Both the position numbers and the translations under genes were made by a program. From the NCBI GenBank assembly GCA_001548435.1, contig AP017308.1, positions 3,605,030-3,669,029 on the forward strand: a stretch of 64,000 nucleotides of DNA. Direction: 5' to 3'. This document shows positions 37,914 through 46,850 of the stretch, one piece after another; the first letter of the stretch is position 1, and the number at the start of each line of letters is the position of its first letter. The notes below the pieces were generated by a model, which was given only the letters and a program-made list of their open reading frames with translations, was not told the origin of the DNA and ran no database searches. The DNA comes from Leptolyngbya sp. NIES-3755 (GTDB taxonomy: Bacteria; Cyanobacteriota; Cyanobacteriia; Leptolyngbyales; Leptolyngbyaceae).

Positions 37914-40151
37914 TTAAGACAGAAAGTGAATCGTGTCGATTCGGTTGACTTCTTCGAGTTGCGCGATCGTAGTCTGCCACTCTTGCTGACGGTTTTGTTC
38001 TTGCTCCAACTCGCCAATTTCTTTTGACCAAACTTGCGATCTCACCCGTCCAAGAAACTTTCTCCAGTCCTTTTCAGCGTCTTTGTGGTAGATGATGTTA
38101 TCGATTAGCTTCTCGACTCGGGCGTAGGCTGCGATGCTGGGCTGATAGAGTAATTCCTCCAATGCAGCTTTAATTCTGGCAACAGTACGATCGTAGTCAA
38201 TTTGGAGTGCAGCCAAAATTAGATCAGCCGTTGTATTAGGTCCGACTTTCAAGATGGGTTCTTTTTCAGCAGAGAGTTGGATATTACTCAAATCAACGAC
38301 ATACTGATAAATTTGGGGTTCGATCAAACCACTATACGAAAGCTCAAATTCATCAATAATCTTCAAACCTTTTAGAAGTCGTTCAAGGTCAGCGTGATCT
38401 CGTTCAACCAGTTTCCTGAAGGCGCTCAGAAATTCAGCCCCCTCTAAATCATCTGCCAGAACACCCAATTGACCGACTTCAATCAGAATTTTTGCCACCC
38501 GTACCTTCACTGCTTGCGTCGTTTCTTTGAGTCCTTCATCCAAATGACTGAAGTGATCTGAAAGCAAAGTCCGCAATTGATCGCGATAGTCAGCGTAAGC
38601 TTTCATCGGATTACTGGCTTTAATCTGCTTCTGAATTTTTGCTTCTGAGTCTTCATCGGTTAAGATTCCAGCTTCTAATTTGCAAGCCTTGTAAACCGCC
38701 TCGACACCTGATGCGAGTTGTGTTGAGGATGATTGACATTGTTCAGCAAATTCAATTCGCAGTTCTTGGAACGCGATCGTCATTTCGCTCCACCACCCGT
38801 ACTGATACGAACCAAATAGGTCAGTGAACGATTCGTCAATCTTGCTCGAAAAATTACTTTGAACTCCACAAGCCTCTCTCGTTGCTTGCCTGACCGATTC
38901 AATGTCTTGCTGAAGTTTGATCAATCGGTCTTGACTTTGTTGAGCATATGCTTCATCGATTTCCAAAATGTGTTCGGTCAAGTAATTGAGAACGTGATCA
39001 AGAACTCGATTTGCGTCTTCAGGGCTGGAACAGTCCGCAATTTGGCAACTGACTACTTTCATTCGCAACGTCTCTTGAAGCGATTGACAAGCTTTGTCAT
39101 TTTGCGTTCTCTGGCTACGGTTGATCACCATAAATGATCGACCCGCCAAATTATTTAGAGCTTCTGCCGCACGATCGTAGAGGGCAGAATCAGCATCTTG
39201 CCATTGATACCGCTGTGGATCTGGACGAGTAATAAACAACACGACATCCACTTCTCGCCCTAGCGTTTCCAATAAGATGCGCTCATCTCCTAATTTTGAG
39301 TCACCCAGACCGGGAATATCAACGAGGGCGATTTTACCCACATCAGGGTTCTGAAAGGGACAGGAAATATTGACTTCCCGCACAGCCAAATGTTTGTAGG
39401 TGGTTAAAGCGCCAAAACCGTTGCGCCCTTGCCTCACATAATCAGCAACTTCTTCTACAGAGATCAGTTGGTGGTGAGGTTCCGTTCCAGGAACGATTAG
39501 ATACTGATAATGCTGTAGATTCTGATAGTAATCTTGTTGAAGCGTTCCATATAAAGCTCGATCAGTTTCCCTTTCAAAACTTCGATCTGGCAGAGATGCA
39601 CGAGCAAACTCATCCAGCGTGAGAGGCTTGGATTCGAGTTTGAGAGATTCATAGTAAGGATGAATTACCTCTTCCAGAAAGGTTTGCTCTGAATGCAGTG
39701 TAACCTTGATCTCGATCGAGCCTTCTTTGTTTGCAAGGACGCTACGAACTGCTGTACAAGCTGCTCCTTCATAAGCTGGAATCTCTGAATCGGTCAACCC
39801 ACTCAAGCTCTTTAGAAGTGTACTTTTCCCTTGCCCCATCAGTCCCATGACACCGATGTTGAGCGTTGCTCTAGAGAAGCGGCTTTTGAGCTTGGACAAC
39901 ACCAGTAACTCAAACCGAATTCTTTTCTGAATGTCGTTGATGCTTGACTTGAGCGGTTCTGAAGACTGTGCATTAGGTTTGCCTTTTAGCAGTGCTTCTA
40001 ATCGATACAAAGCAGAAGCTCGCGCTTGGAGTTCTCGTTCAACGATCGCAATTTTGGTCGGCAAGTAACGCGATCGGCGTTCAATAATGTCCGCAACCCG
40101 TTCTGCTCTGGAACTTGTCCCCGTTCGGCGGTCTAATGCTGAAGATACCAT
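37914..40151 (-). CDS. Dynamin-like large GTPase
   Basis: 745 residues from ATG 40151 (a GTG four codons earlier is possible). The GTPase domain has P-loop GLMGQGKST near 103-111, switch Thr in GAACTAVRSV, G3 VDIPGLGD near 277-284, and a strand FMVINRSQ in place of NKxD. Before it stands an ~80-residue helical segment and after it ~380 residues of long helices (ASNPMKAYADYRDQLRTLLS, DYDRTVARIKAALEELLYQP), as in bacterial dynamin-like proteins that tubulate or fuse membranes. First gene of a four-gene operon. Bacterial dynamins are known in membrane repair and some anti-phage systems; which applies here is open. Confidence 0.8.
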   Translation of the reverse strand: MVSSALDRRTGTSSRAERVADIIERRSRYLPTKIAIVERELQARASALYRLEALLKGKPNAQSSEPLKSSINDIQKRIRFELLVLSKLKSRFSRATLNIGVMGLMGQGKSTLLKSLSGLTDSEIPAYEGAACTAVRSVLANKEGSIEIKVTLHSEQTFLEEVIHPYYESLKLESKPLTLDEFARASLPDRSFERETDRALYGTLQQDYYQNLQHYQYLIVPGTEPHHQLISVEEVADYVRQGRNGFGALTTYKHLAVREVNISCPFQNPDVGKIALVDIPGLGDSKLGDERILLETLGREVDVVLFITRPDPQRYQWQDADSALYDRAAEALNNLAGRSFMVINRSQRTQNDKACQSLQETLRMKVVSCQIADCSSPEDANRVLDHVLNYLTEHILEIDEAYAQQSQDRLIKLQQDIESVRQATREACGVQSNFSSKIDESFTDLFGSYQYGWWSEMTIAFQELRIEFAEQCQSSSTQLASGVEAVYKACKLEAGILTDEDSEAKIQKQIKASNPMKAYADYRDQLRTLLSDHFSHLDEGLKETTQAVKVRVAKILIEVGQLGVLADDLEGAEFLSAFRKLVERDHADLERLLKGLKIIDEFELSYSGLIEPQIYQYVVDLSNIQLSAEKEPILKVGPNTTADLILAALQIDYDRTVARIKAALEELLYQPSIAAYARVEKLIDNIIYHKDAEKDWRKFLGRVRSQVWSKEIGELEQEQNRQQEWQTTIAQLEEVNRIDTIHFLS

Positions 40152-40311
40152 TGCTCTCGACACATCACTCTAGGTTTGCAAGTCTGACAAGCTTGGAAGA
40201 CCAGACGGCAGACTGGTTTAGCGCTCATCTCGTTGTGCTTAGAGTGCCCAGCTTAATGATTTCTTCAACGTCAGTTTGGACATTTGGTGGGAAAGAGATT
40301 GAACTTCAAAA

Positions 40312-40337
40312 TACCAACTTTAAGCTCAAAGTTGGTA
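40312..40337 (+). repeat. 10-bp inverted repeat touching a start codon
   Basis: TACCAACTTT (40312-40321) and AAAGTTGGTA (40328-40337) pair perfectly around AAGCTC; the ATG of the recombinase follows two nt later. A third copy, AAAGTTGGTAAAA, lies inside the gene near 40396. The hairpin would cover the ribosome site, and the repeats may be sites for the recombinase itself. Both are inference. Confidence 0.6.
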
Positions 40338-40339
40338 AA

Positions 40340-41011
40340 ATGGCGGAAATAGCCTATGAGTTTTCAGGAGGTCAAGCGATCGTGGGTGAACTCGTCCAAC
40401 TATCGAAAGTTGGTAAAACTGATTTACCGAAGCGGCAATCTCCAAATCAGCGGAAATACTCAGAGGTGCGATCGCGTGAACACCTGCTTCTCGAAGAAGT
40501 TGAAGCGATGCGTGAAGCCATCAAGAAAAGGGGCGGTCGTCACGCCCATCGAGACAGCACGTTGATTTTGATAATCTATCGGCATGGATTACGAGTTGAG
40601 GAAGCTGCCAATCTGAAATGGGAGCAAGTGAATTTCGCTTCGGGCAATCTTCATGTGCGCCGGATTAAGCGTGGAACGCCTTCAACTCAGCCGTTGGGCG
40701 GTGATGAAATGCGAGCGTTGCGGAAGCTCCAGCGGGAGTATCCGACATCTCCTTATATTTTTCAGTCCAGTCGAAAGGGACCACTTGCGAATGACACGAT
40801 CGCTGGAATCATCGAAAAGGCTGGAAGGCTGGCAAACTTGTCTTTTCCGATTCACCCTCATATGCTCCGGCATGGAACAGGGTATTACTTAGCCAATAAA
40901 GGAATTGACACTCGTACGATCCAAGCATATCTGGGGCACAAAAATATTCAGCACACGGTTCGCTACACTGAACTTGCCCCAGAACGATTTAAAGGATTGT
41001 GGGATTCGTAG
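40340..41011 (+). CDS. Short tyrosine recombinase (FimB/XerC-like)
   Basis: 223 residues from ATG 40340, only the catalytic domain plus a short N-terminus, the size of Fim-type recombinases. Catalytic residues: Arg in YRHGLRVEEAANLKWEQV, Lys in RRIKRG, His-x-x-Arg in HPHMLRHGTGYYL, His in AYLGHKNIQHT and Tyr in VRYTELAP. It cuts and rejoins DNA through a 3'-phosphotyrosine. Possible substrates include the inverted repeats at its start codon. It diverges from the dynamin operon. Confidence 0.9.
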   Translation: MAEIAYEFSGGQAIVGELVQLSKVGKTDLPKRQSPNQRKYSEVRSREHLLLEEVEAMREAIKKRGGRHAHRDSTLILIIYRHGLRVEEAANLKWEQVNFASGNLHVRRIKRGTPSTQPLGGDEMRALRKLQREYPTSPYIFQSSRKGPLANDTIAGIIEKAGRLANLSFPIHPHMLRHGTGYYLANKGIDTRTIQAYLGHKNIQHTVRYTELAPERFKGLWDS

Positions 41012-41106
41012 ATTGCCTGAATTTGTTAGGGGCGAAGGTGTATGTATGCCTTGTCCAGATTGACTGGTATGCTAGGTGAACGATCTACTGGCTGATTGGC
41101 AGTCTT

Positions 41107-41916
41107 ATGGCAAAAGCCGTTTTCGAGAAAGCACCGCTCACTGAGGTTGTGTGTGGCGTTGAGTTTAACGCCCCAAATTTCTCATCGGTGCATTTCGGAA
41201 TGTATTGGCAAAAGGTTTTAGAGCGATTTCCCATGCCGCCGCTTGATCGCTCCCCTATTGGAGAAATGCCAATTTTGTCGCTGATGCCACAACTTCGACG
41301 AGTTTGGTTTCAGTCCCAGGATCAGAAGAAATTGGTCCAGTTGCAAGCTGATCGATTTCTCTACAACTGGCGGAAGCTGGCAGAAAACGATCGTTATCCT
41401 CATTTTCAAGAGGTCTATCAGGAGTTTGAGCGAGAATGGGCTGTCTTTCAAGAATGGTGGGATGAAATTGGAAAGGTACAGCAAATACCTCTCAATGTTC
41501 CTGGAGTTGAATTTAGTTTTCGTGCGCTTCAACCGCTTCGTTATGAGTTGACCTACATCAACCAGATCGATGCGTCATTTGGATGGACAAACTCATCAGA
41601 CCATCGAAAAATATTTAATTTTTTGGGACGGGATTGGGAAGGCTGTCGGGTTGGAAAACCTGGACTACACAATACAAATCTAGAATTTGTATTGCCAGAT
41701 GGCTTGGGAACGCTTGGTGTAGCGATTTCGCAAGCGATGAAGTTAGAAGATGAAACGGCTCTGCTCTTTTGTGAATTAACAGCTAGAAGTCCTGATGCTA
41801 GAGTGAATCTACAGGAGTGGTTTAAAGCAGCAAATAAGAATATCGTGCAAACCTTTATTGATTTGCTACAAGAAGATATTAAAAGGGAGTGGGACTTAAA
41901 ATGGTTGGAACCGTAA
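41107..41916 (+). CDS. TIGR04255 family protein
   Basis: 269 residues. The start AVFEKAPLTEVVCGVEFNAP (KAPL.EV...V.F) and the middle QADRFLYNWRK are hallmarks of TIGR04255, a sporadically distributed family of unknown function found next to small unknown genes in accessory regions. No catalytic motif is evident. It overlaps the next gene's start at 41901, so the two are translationally coupled; the third gene follows closely. Confidence 0.8.
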   Translation: MAKAVFEKAPLTEVVCGVEFNAPNFSSVHFGMYWQKVLERFPMPPLDRSPIGEMPILSLMPQLRRVWFQSQDQKKLVQLQADRFLYNWRKLAENDRYPHFQEVYQEFEREWAVFQEWWDEIGKVQQIPLNVPGVEFSFRALQPLRYELTYINQIDASFGWTNSSDHRKIFNFLGRDWEGCRVGKPGLHNTNLEFVLPDGLGTLGVAISQAMKLEDETALLFCELTARSPDARVNLQEWFKAANKNIVQTFIDLLQEDIKREWDLKWLEP

Positions 41917-42569
41917 ATCGATCCGTGATCAGCTACAGCAGTCGAGGTTTGTCTACTGCGTATGACGCTCCTGTTCAACGGGTAAGTTCTGTTAATGCCC
42001 CCTATGTCGAGCCTGATTTGCGAGTGAGGCAGTACTTTCTGACCTATCCACAGACGCGAGCCAAAATCAGAGGCGCGATCGCGAAAAGTTTTACATCCGT
42101 CGATTCACTTCTTGCGATCGTTGCATTTGGGGGAAATCGAAACCTTGAAGATGCCTATGATGGAGCCGTTGATTTACTGGCTGAATGTAGTGGCTATCTC
42201 CTCTGGAATACAGCGATTACATTATTGAACCTAACTCAAGCGTCTTTGAGGTATCAGAGTCGATCGCGAATCGCGGAGCAAGAAATTTTCTGGGAAGTTC
42301 TCATTCGAGGAATTGGATGTGCTTACCATGTTCCTGCTCAAGATCGATTGCAGATGCTAGGACAATTATTGGCAATGTCGAGCGCCGCTGAGATCTTAAC
42401 TCGTAGAGTTGTCAAAGCTGCAATGATTGATAGTCTGAGGAACTTAGCCGATGATGAAGGGGTAGACAAAAGCGAGATCAGAGCTTACATTGGTCTATTC
42501 GTGATACCCTCTGAACGTGATCAATACATTCGCACTTATGCAGAAGAGGCTCTTGAGGATTTAGCATAA
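41901..42569 (+). CDS. Helical protein coupled to the TIGR04255 gene
   Basis: 222 residues from ATG 41901, with AAAAGGGAG inside the upstream gene. The sequence is mostly helical (DAYDGAVDLLAECSGYLLWN, LQMLGQLLAMSSAAEILTRR) and may form an armadillo/HEAT-like bundle. No family is recognised. Overlap with the TIGR04255 gene suggests the two products act together. Confidence 0.6.
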   Translation: MVGTVNRSVISYSSRGLSTAYDAPVQRVSSVNAPYVEPDLRVRQYFLTYPQTRAKIRGAIAKSFTSVDSLLAIVAFGGNRNLEDAYDGAVDLLAECSGYLLWNTAITLLNLTQASLRYQSRSRIAEQEIFWEVLIRGIGCAYHVPAQDRLQMLGQLLAMSSAAEILTRRVVKAAMIDSLRNLADDEGVDKSEIRAYIGLFVIPSERDQYIRTYAEEALEDLA

Positions 42570-42595
42570 GCTGCTTTCGCTGTTCTGCTCGTCTT

Positions 42596-43114
42596 ATGCT
42601 GCCAACTCTTGAAGATTTTGGGATATACTGCCCCGTCTACCTTCGGAGAATTAACAGTCTCGCGCACTGGAATCCAGAAGGTGTAAGTGATAACTACGAT
42701 CGCGCTTTTCGAGTTGCAGAGCGTCTATTTCAATCTCCTCAAGGAATCTACAGTTTCTGGAAGATTGCAACAAATGAGGAATTTTACAGCGTAATTGGGG
42801 CTTTAAGTGCTTTAAGGTCACCTCAAAATCAGGATATTAATTTCATCTGGCTTAAAGAGTCTGAAATCTTGGACATTGAGATCGAGCCTGTTGCAGAAGG
42901 AAGCTGCTTACGTGCAGAATCTTTGCATTTTAATGCCCAAATCGAGCAGCAATCAGCGATTGATCTCTGCTGCCGACTGCTCGAAGTGGGTCGAGAAGCT
43001 TACCGTTGCAAAAAAAAGATGACGACCAGCATTTTGGAACTTCAGAGAAGTTTGAGGTGCAAAGCGTTGGGTGAGCAAACCGACCCCTGTGAGTGCGAAC
43101 TAAGTGCAGGATAA
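42596..43114 (+). CDS. Third gene of the TIGR04255 operon, unknown
   Basis: 172 residues from ATG 42596, 26 nt after its neighbour. It has an alpha/beta look (FGIYCPVYLRRINSLAHWNP, FIWLKESEILDIEIEP) and a Cys-rich tail (CCRLLEVG, YRCKKK, DPCECE). No known domain. It converges with hsdR, so the operon of three is self-contained. Confidence 0.55.
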   Translation: MLPTLEDFGIYCPVYLRRINSLAHWNPEGVSDNYDRAFRVAERLFQSPQGIYSFWKIATNEEFYSVIGALSALRSPQNQDINFIWLKESEILDIEIEPVAEGSCLRAESLHFNAQIEQQSAIDLCCRLLEVGREAYRCKKKMTTSILELQRSLRCKALGEQTDPCECELSAG

Positions 43115-43162
43115 TGAAGGGATTCGGCTTGGATGAAAAGGGTCTTTCAGGGTGAGAGGACT

Positions 43163-46126
43163 CTAGTAGTATTGCCGAACGTATTCATAAGCTCGATCGA
43201 ATAAATCTTTCTCTTTATGCAATTTGTACTTGAAGAGGGTTTGGCGCAGAGCTTTTTGAACTTCGCGATCGCCAGCCACTGTATTCTGCCAACCGTCAAA
43301 TCGGGTGACTTTCACGACTTGATCAATGTCATCGACGATTCGCCCAATGATTTCAGGAGTATCAATCACCTTGGACTCCTGGAATAGCGTCGTCAAAGCC
43401 GTTTTTCCATCTTCGATTAGTTCAACATGGGTTTCTTGCTCGGTCTGTACGATTTCTCGTGCGACTTCTAGAAGTTGTTTGAGCCATTCAAGGCTTTCGA
43501 GGACACCCATTTCGTACTGGTTCTTGAGGCGTTCTAAGCGTTCGCCAAGTGCCTCGAAACGCGGATCGCCTTTGAATTTTCGCAGGCGGCGCTCGATCGT
43601 AATCTGGATCTCTAGTCCTTTACGCTTTCTATCGTCAACGGTTAATGTTTGTACCACGTCAGCATCGAGGATAAGGGGTTCTAAATCGTCGCGGATTTCT
43701 TTGACGGTGACATTGTTATAGATCAGTTCTAGCGTTTTGGGTCCGAGGGATTGCCAAATGAGACGACCAATACCGCTCACGGGTTGGATCGATTCGTAGA
43801 CTTGACTCAACCATTTGTAGTCCGCACGATACTGGCTCAGCATCTCGTCTGGCGACAGGATTTCCCAAAGGCGGCTGACTACGGAATAATCTGCGGCGAA
43901 TTCATCACGGAGTTCGTTGGTTTTGAGGCACTCTTGAGCCGCCATCAGTCCTGCATAGCCTTGGAGCGTACGATCGCAGTTGGGGAAATGAGAAAGGGCA
44001 GTCGCGATCGCAGTTGGAAATTGATCACGGAGTTCTTGGAGATTGGCGACTGTGCCTTTGATTTGTTTGGGATCGAAGTCGAGAGCTTTCGAGACATCAT
44101 CGAACACGCCTAAGTAATCGATGACTAAACCATTGTACTTGTTGGGATAGAGGCGATTGGTGCGGCAGATGGCTTGTAGGAGGGTGTGATCGCGTAGTGG
44201 CTTGTCGAGATACATCACCTTGCAAATGGGGGCATCGAATCCGGTGAGGAGTTTTGAGGTGACGATGAGCAGCTTGAGCGGGTCACTGGGATCGCGGAAT
44301 CGATTGAGGAGTTTTTCGAGGGCGGCTGCGTCTTTGTCGAGTTTTTGCCAGCGTTGATAGTCGGCTTGGGCGATCGCAATTTTTTTCTCGCGCCAGTCAT
44401 CAAGATCGCCAGGTTGCGTGACCATGACGACTTCGGTGGCTTCGGGAGTGAGCAGTTGATCGAGTAAGGCTTTCATCATGACGCAGGCTTCGCGATCGTA
44501 CATGACGACCTGACCTTTGAATCCGCTGGGTTCGATGTGGGTCTGAAAGTGGCGGGCGATGTCTTCGGCAACGGCTTGAAAGCGTTGAGGGGATTTGAGC
44601 AGGTGCGCGAGTCGTCCACCACGTTTGGAGAGTTCGATACGTCCGGATTCGTCGAGTCCTTCTTCTTGAGCCAGTTGCTCGAAACCTTCATTGATTGCGT
44701 CTTGATCGACGTGAAGCGGGACGAGGCGCGGCTCGAAGTGAACTGGGAGCGTAGCTTGGTCGCGGATGGATTGTTGATACGAGTAGTAGTTGAGGTAGCC
44801 GTTTTCGTCCTGCTCGGCTCCAAACCAGGCGAATGTATTGCGATCGCGGCGGGAGATGGGAGTTCCGGTTAAGCCGAAGAGGAAAGCATTGGGTAGGGCT
44901 TCACGCATTTTGAGACCGAGATCGCCTTCTTGGGTGCGGTGGGCTTCGTCTACTAAAACAATGATGTTGGGGCTGGGGTTGAGGGCTTGTTTGATTTGGG
45001 CGAATTTGTGAATTGTGGTGATGATAATTTGGCGGCTGCCTTTGCTGAGGAGTTGTTCGAGTTCTTCGCGGGAGTTGGCTTTGACGGTGTTGGGGACATC
45101 GGCGGCATCGAAGGTGGTGCCAATTTGGGTGTTGAGGTCTTTGCGATCGACCACGATCAAAACGGTCGGGTTTCTTAGTTCGGGTTGGGCTTTGAGCAAC
45201 TGTGCCGCGAAGACCATGAGGAGGGATTTACCAGAGCCTTGAAAGTGCCAGATTAAACCGCGTTTGATGATGCCTTGTGTGACGCGATCGACAATTAGTT
45301 TGGCGGCTTCGTATTGGGGATAGCGGGCGATCGTTTTGATTTTGCGACCGGAGCGGTTGACCGGAAAGATGGTGAAGTGTTTGAGCAGATCGAGGATGAC
45401 TTCAGGTTTGAGCATTCCGATCGCGGCTTTGCGGACTTCTTCGAGGGGATTGGGGGTGCGGTCTTCGGTTTCGCGCCAGGGGAGCCAGTCTTGGTAGGTG
45501 CTGTTGAGGGTGGCGTAGCGGTAGGTTTTGCCTTCGGAGGCGAAGCAGAAAATGTTGGGGACGAAGAGACCAGGGATGGTTTTCCAGTAGTCGTCAAGGA
45601 AGTCGATCGCGCCATCGACCCAGGAGATAGCAGGGCGGACGGGGGTTTTGACTTCGCCGATGACGATCGGGAAGCCGTTGACGAGGAGTACGATGTCCAT
45701 GCGCTTTTCGAGGTTAGGCGCAGGGGCGTAGGTGTATTGCTGGGTGATGATGAAGCGGTTTGAGATCGGGTTGTCGAAGTCGATCAGGGTGATGGGGACG
45801 TGTTCGTAATTGTTGCCGAAGGGCATACTTTTTTCGCCGCGTAGCCATTCGGTTAGCATTTCGTTGGCTTTGATCAGGTTGGTGCGGCTTTCTTGCAGGA
45901 TGATGGCGCGGAGATGGTAAAGAACTTCGTCGGCTTTGTTGGGGTCGGCGGCGATGTCGGGGTTAAATTTGATCAGGGCAGCTTTGACCATTGATTCAAC
46001 GAGTACATCGGTTTGGTTGCGTCCGAGTTTGCTGTGATGGATGTATTCCCAACGAAGACCGGGTAAGCGGGTGAGCGTATCGATGAGGAGTTGTTCGATC
46101 GTATTGGCTTCGTTGAAGGAGGGCAT
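43163..46126 (-). CDS. hsdR: Type I restriction enzyme, R subunit
   Basis: 987 residues, full length. The N-terminal nuclease shows Asp144 in KRMDIVLLV and Glu158-Val-Lys160 in IGEVKTP. The helicase motor has Walker A FQGSGKS (295-301), DEAH (393-396), LFGLTGTP and later helicase motifs (VTSKLLTGFDAP). The C-terminal ~250 residues are the helical domain that docks on the methyltransferase. It cuts unmethylated DNA after ATP-driven translocation. It is separated from hsdS by the vapBC/IS block, though still on the same strand. Confidence 0.95.
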   Translation of the reverse strand: MPSFNEANTIEQLLIDTLTRLPGLRWEYIHHSKLGRNQTDVLVESMVKAALIKFNPDIAADPNKADEVLYHLRAIILQESRTNLIKANEMLTEWLRGEKSMPFGNNYEHVPITLIDFDNPISNRFIITQQYTYAPAPNLEKRMDIVLLVNGFPIVIGEVKTPVRPAISWVDGAIDFLDDYWKTIPGLFVPNIFCFASEGKTYRYATLNSTYQDWLPWRETEDRTPNPLEEVRKAAIGMLKPEVILDLLKHFTIFPVNRSGRKIKTIARYPQYEAAKLIVDRVTQGIIKRGLIWHFQGSGKSLLMVFAAQLLKAQPELRNPTVLIVVDRKDLNTQIGTTFDAADVPNTVKANSREELEQLLSKGSRQIIITTIHKFAQIKQALNPSPNIIVLVDEAHRTQEGDLGLKMREALPNAFLFGLTGTPISRRDRNTFAWFGAEQDENGYLNYYSYQQSIRDQATLPVHFEPRLVPLHVDQDAINEGFEQLAQEEGLDESGRIELSKRGGRLAHLLKSPQRFQAVAEDIARHFQTHIEPSGFKGQVVMYDREACVMMKALLDQLLTPEATEVVMVTQPGDLDDWREKKIAIAQADYQRWQKLDKDAAALEKLLNRFRDPSDPLKLLIVTSKLLTGFDAPICKVMYLDKPLRDHTLLQAICRTNRLYPNKYNGLVIDYLGVFDDVSKALDFDPKQIKGTVANLQELRDQFPTAIATALSHFPNCDRTLQGYAGLMAAQECLKTNELRDEFAADYSVVSRLWEILSPDEMLSQYRADYKWLSQVYESIQPVSGIGRLIWQSLGPKTLELIYNNVTVKEIRDDLEPLILDADVVQTLTVDDRKRKGLEIQITIERRLRKFKGDPRFEALGERLERLKNQYEMGVLESLEWLKQLLEVAREIVQTEQETHVELIEDGKTALTTLFQESKVIDTPEIIGRIVDDIDQVVKVTRFDGWQNTVAGDREVQKALRQTLFKYKLHKEKDLFDRAYEYVRQYY

Positions 46127-46173
46127 AAATGGCTACCGAGATGGGGGTTCTACTTACATAGTATTCCCGTCGA

Positions 46174-46284
46174 TTAGCCTGGGTTCCGTAACAAAATTTC
46201 AAAGGGTTGGGTGTTGTTGTAGCGGTAGGTGCTGAAGTCGCGTCGATCGACGGTCAGAATTCGCCCGTGTCCTAGATGCTCTGC
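46174..46284 (-). pseudogene. vapC toxin, 3' part beyond the IS
   Basis: Reads AEHLGHGRILTVDRRDFSTY, then RYNNTQPFEILL and a stop at 46174. This is the C-terminal end of a PIN-domain toxin, including the conserved TVDRRDF. It continues exactly from the piece at 47409-47720, once the IS630 element is removed. Confidence 0.85.
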
Positions 46285-46343
46285 TAATACCAAGTGGATC
46301 AATATGTGCTACAGATAATAGAAGTCGCGTTTGAGGCAACGGG

Positions 46344-46850
46344 ATGGTTGGAGTCACCCGGATTGAAATCCAAGAAAGTACAGATCAACTCAAACATCTG
46401 ATGCACTTACAAACCAGTGCCAGCGCAAAAGAACGATTACAAGTGCTGTACTTGCTGAAAAGCTTGCAGGCAAAAGATATCAGTACTGCGGCGCAACTGG
46501 TAGGACGAGACCGGACAACAGTACAGCGATGGATGTTGAAATACGAAGCACAGGGCATTGAGAAACTGCTTGCTCCGCGCACCGGGCAAGGACGCAAATG
46601 CACCATACCTGAAGCAGTCAATCAAGTATTAGTGGAGAAACTTGACGATCCAAATGGTGTGAGTAGCTATCTTGAGATTCAACAATGGCTGGAAACAGAA
46701 CATCAGTTGCAGGTGAAGTACTCCACGGTGCATCGCCATGTGCGCTACCGCTTGGGAGCAAAGTTGAAAGTTCCCCGTCCCGTCAACGAACTCGCCGATG
46801 AGCACGAACAACACGCTTTTCGTAAACACTTGCGGCACGGTTGGGCGTGA
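46344..46850 (+). CDS. IS630 transposase, first reading frame
   Basis: 168 residues: two helix-turn-helix units (DISTAAQLVGRDRTTVQRWM and a second, LEIQQWLETEHQLQVKYSTV) that bind the element's ends. It stops at 46850 after RHGWA, just before the catalytic part, which continues in the -1 frame. I see no slippery heptamer in the 46826-46850 overlap, so this may be a frameshift mutation rather than programmed recoding. Confidence 0.85.
   Translation: MVGVTRIEIQESTDQLKHLMHLQTSASAKERLQVLYLLKSLQAKDISTAAQLVGRDRTTVQRWMLKYEAQGIEKLLAPRTGQGRKCTIPEAVNQVLVEKLDDPNGVSSYLEIQQWLETEHQLQVKYSTVHRHVRYRLGAKLKVPRPVNELADEHEQHAFRKHLRHGWA

Noticed and set aside
43326-46040. Several long open frames on the plus strand opposite hsdR
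   Set aside because: They are antisense shadows of a GC-rich coding region, with low-complexity Gly/Val/Asp or Ser/Arg composition and no ribosome sites.
46826-46850. Programmed -1 frameshift in the IS630 transposase
   Set aside because: The two frames overlap, but no slippery heptamer (X XXY YYZ) is visible in the overlap, so I leave it open rather than claim recoding.
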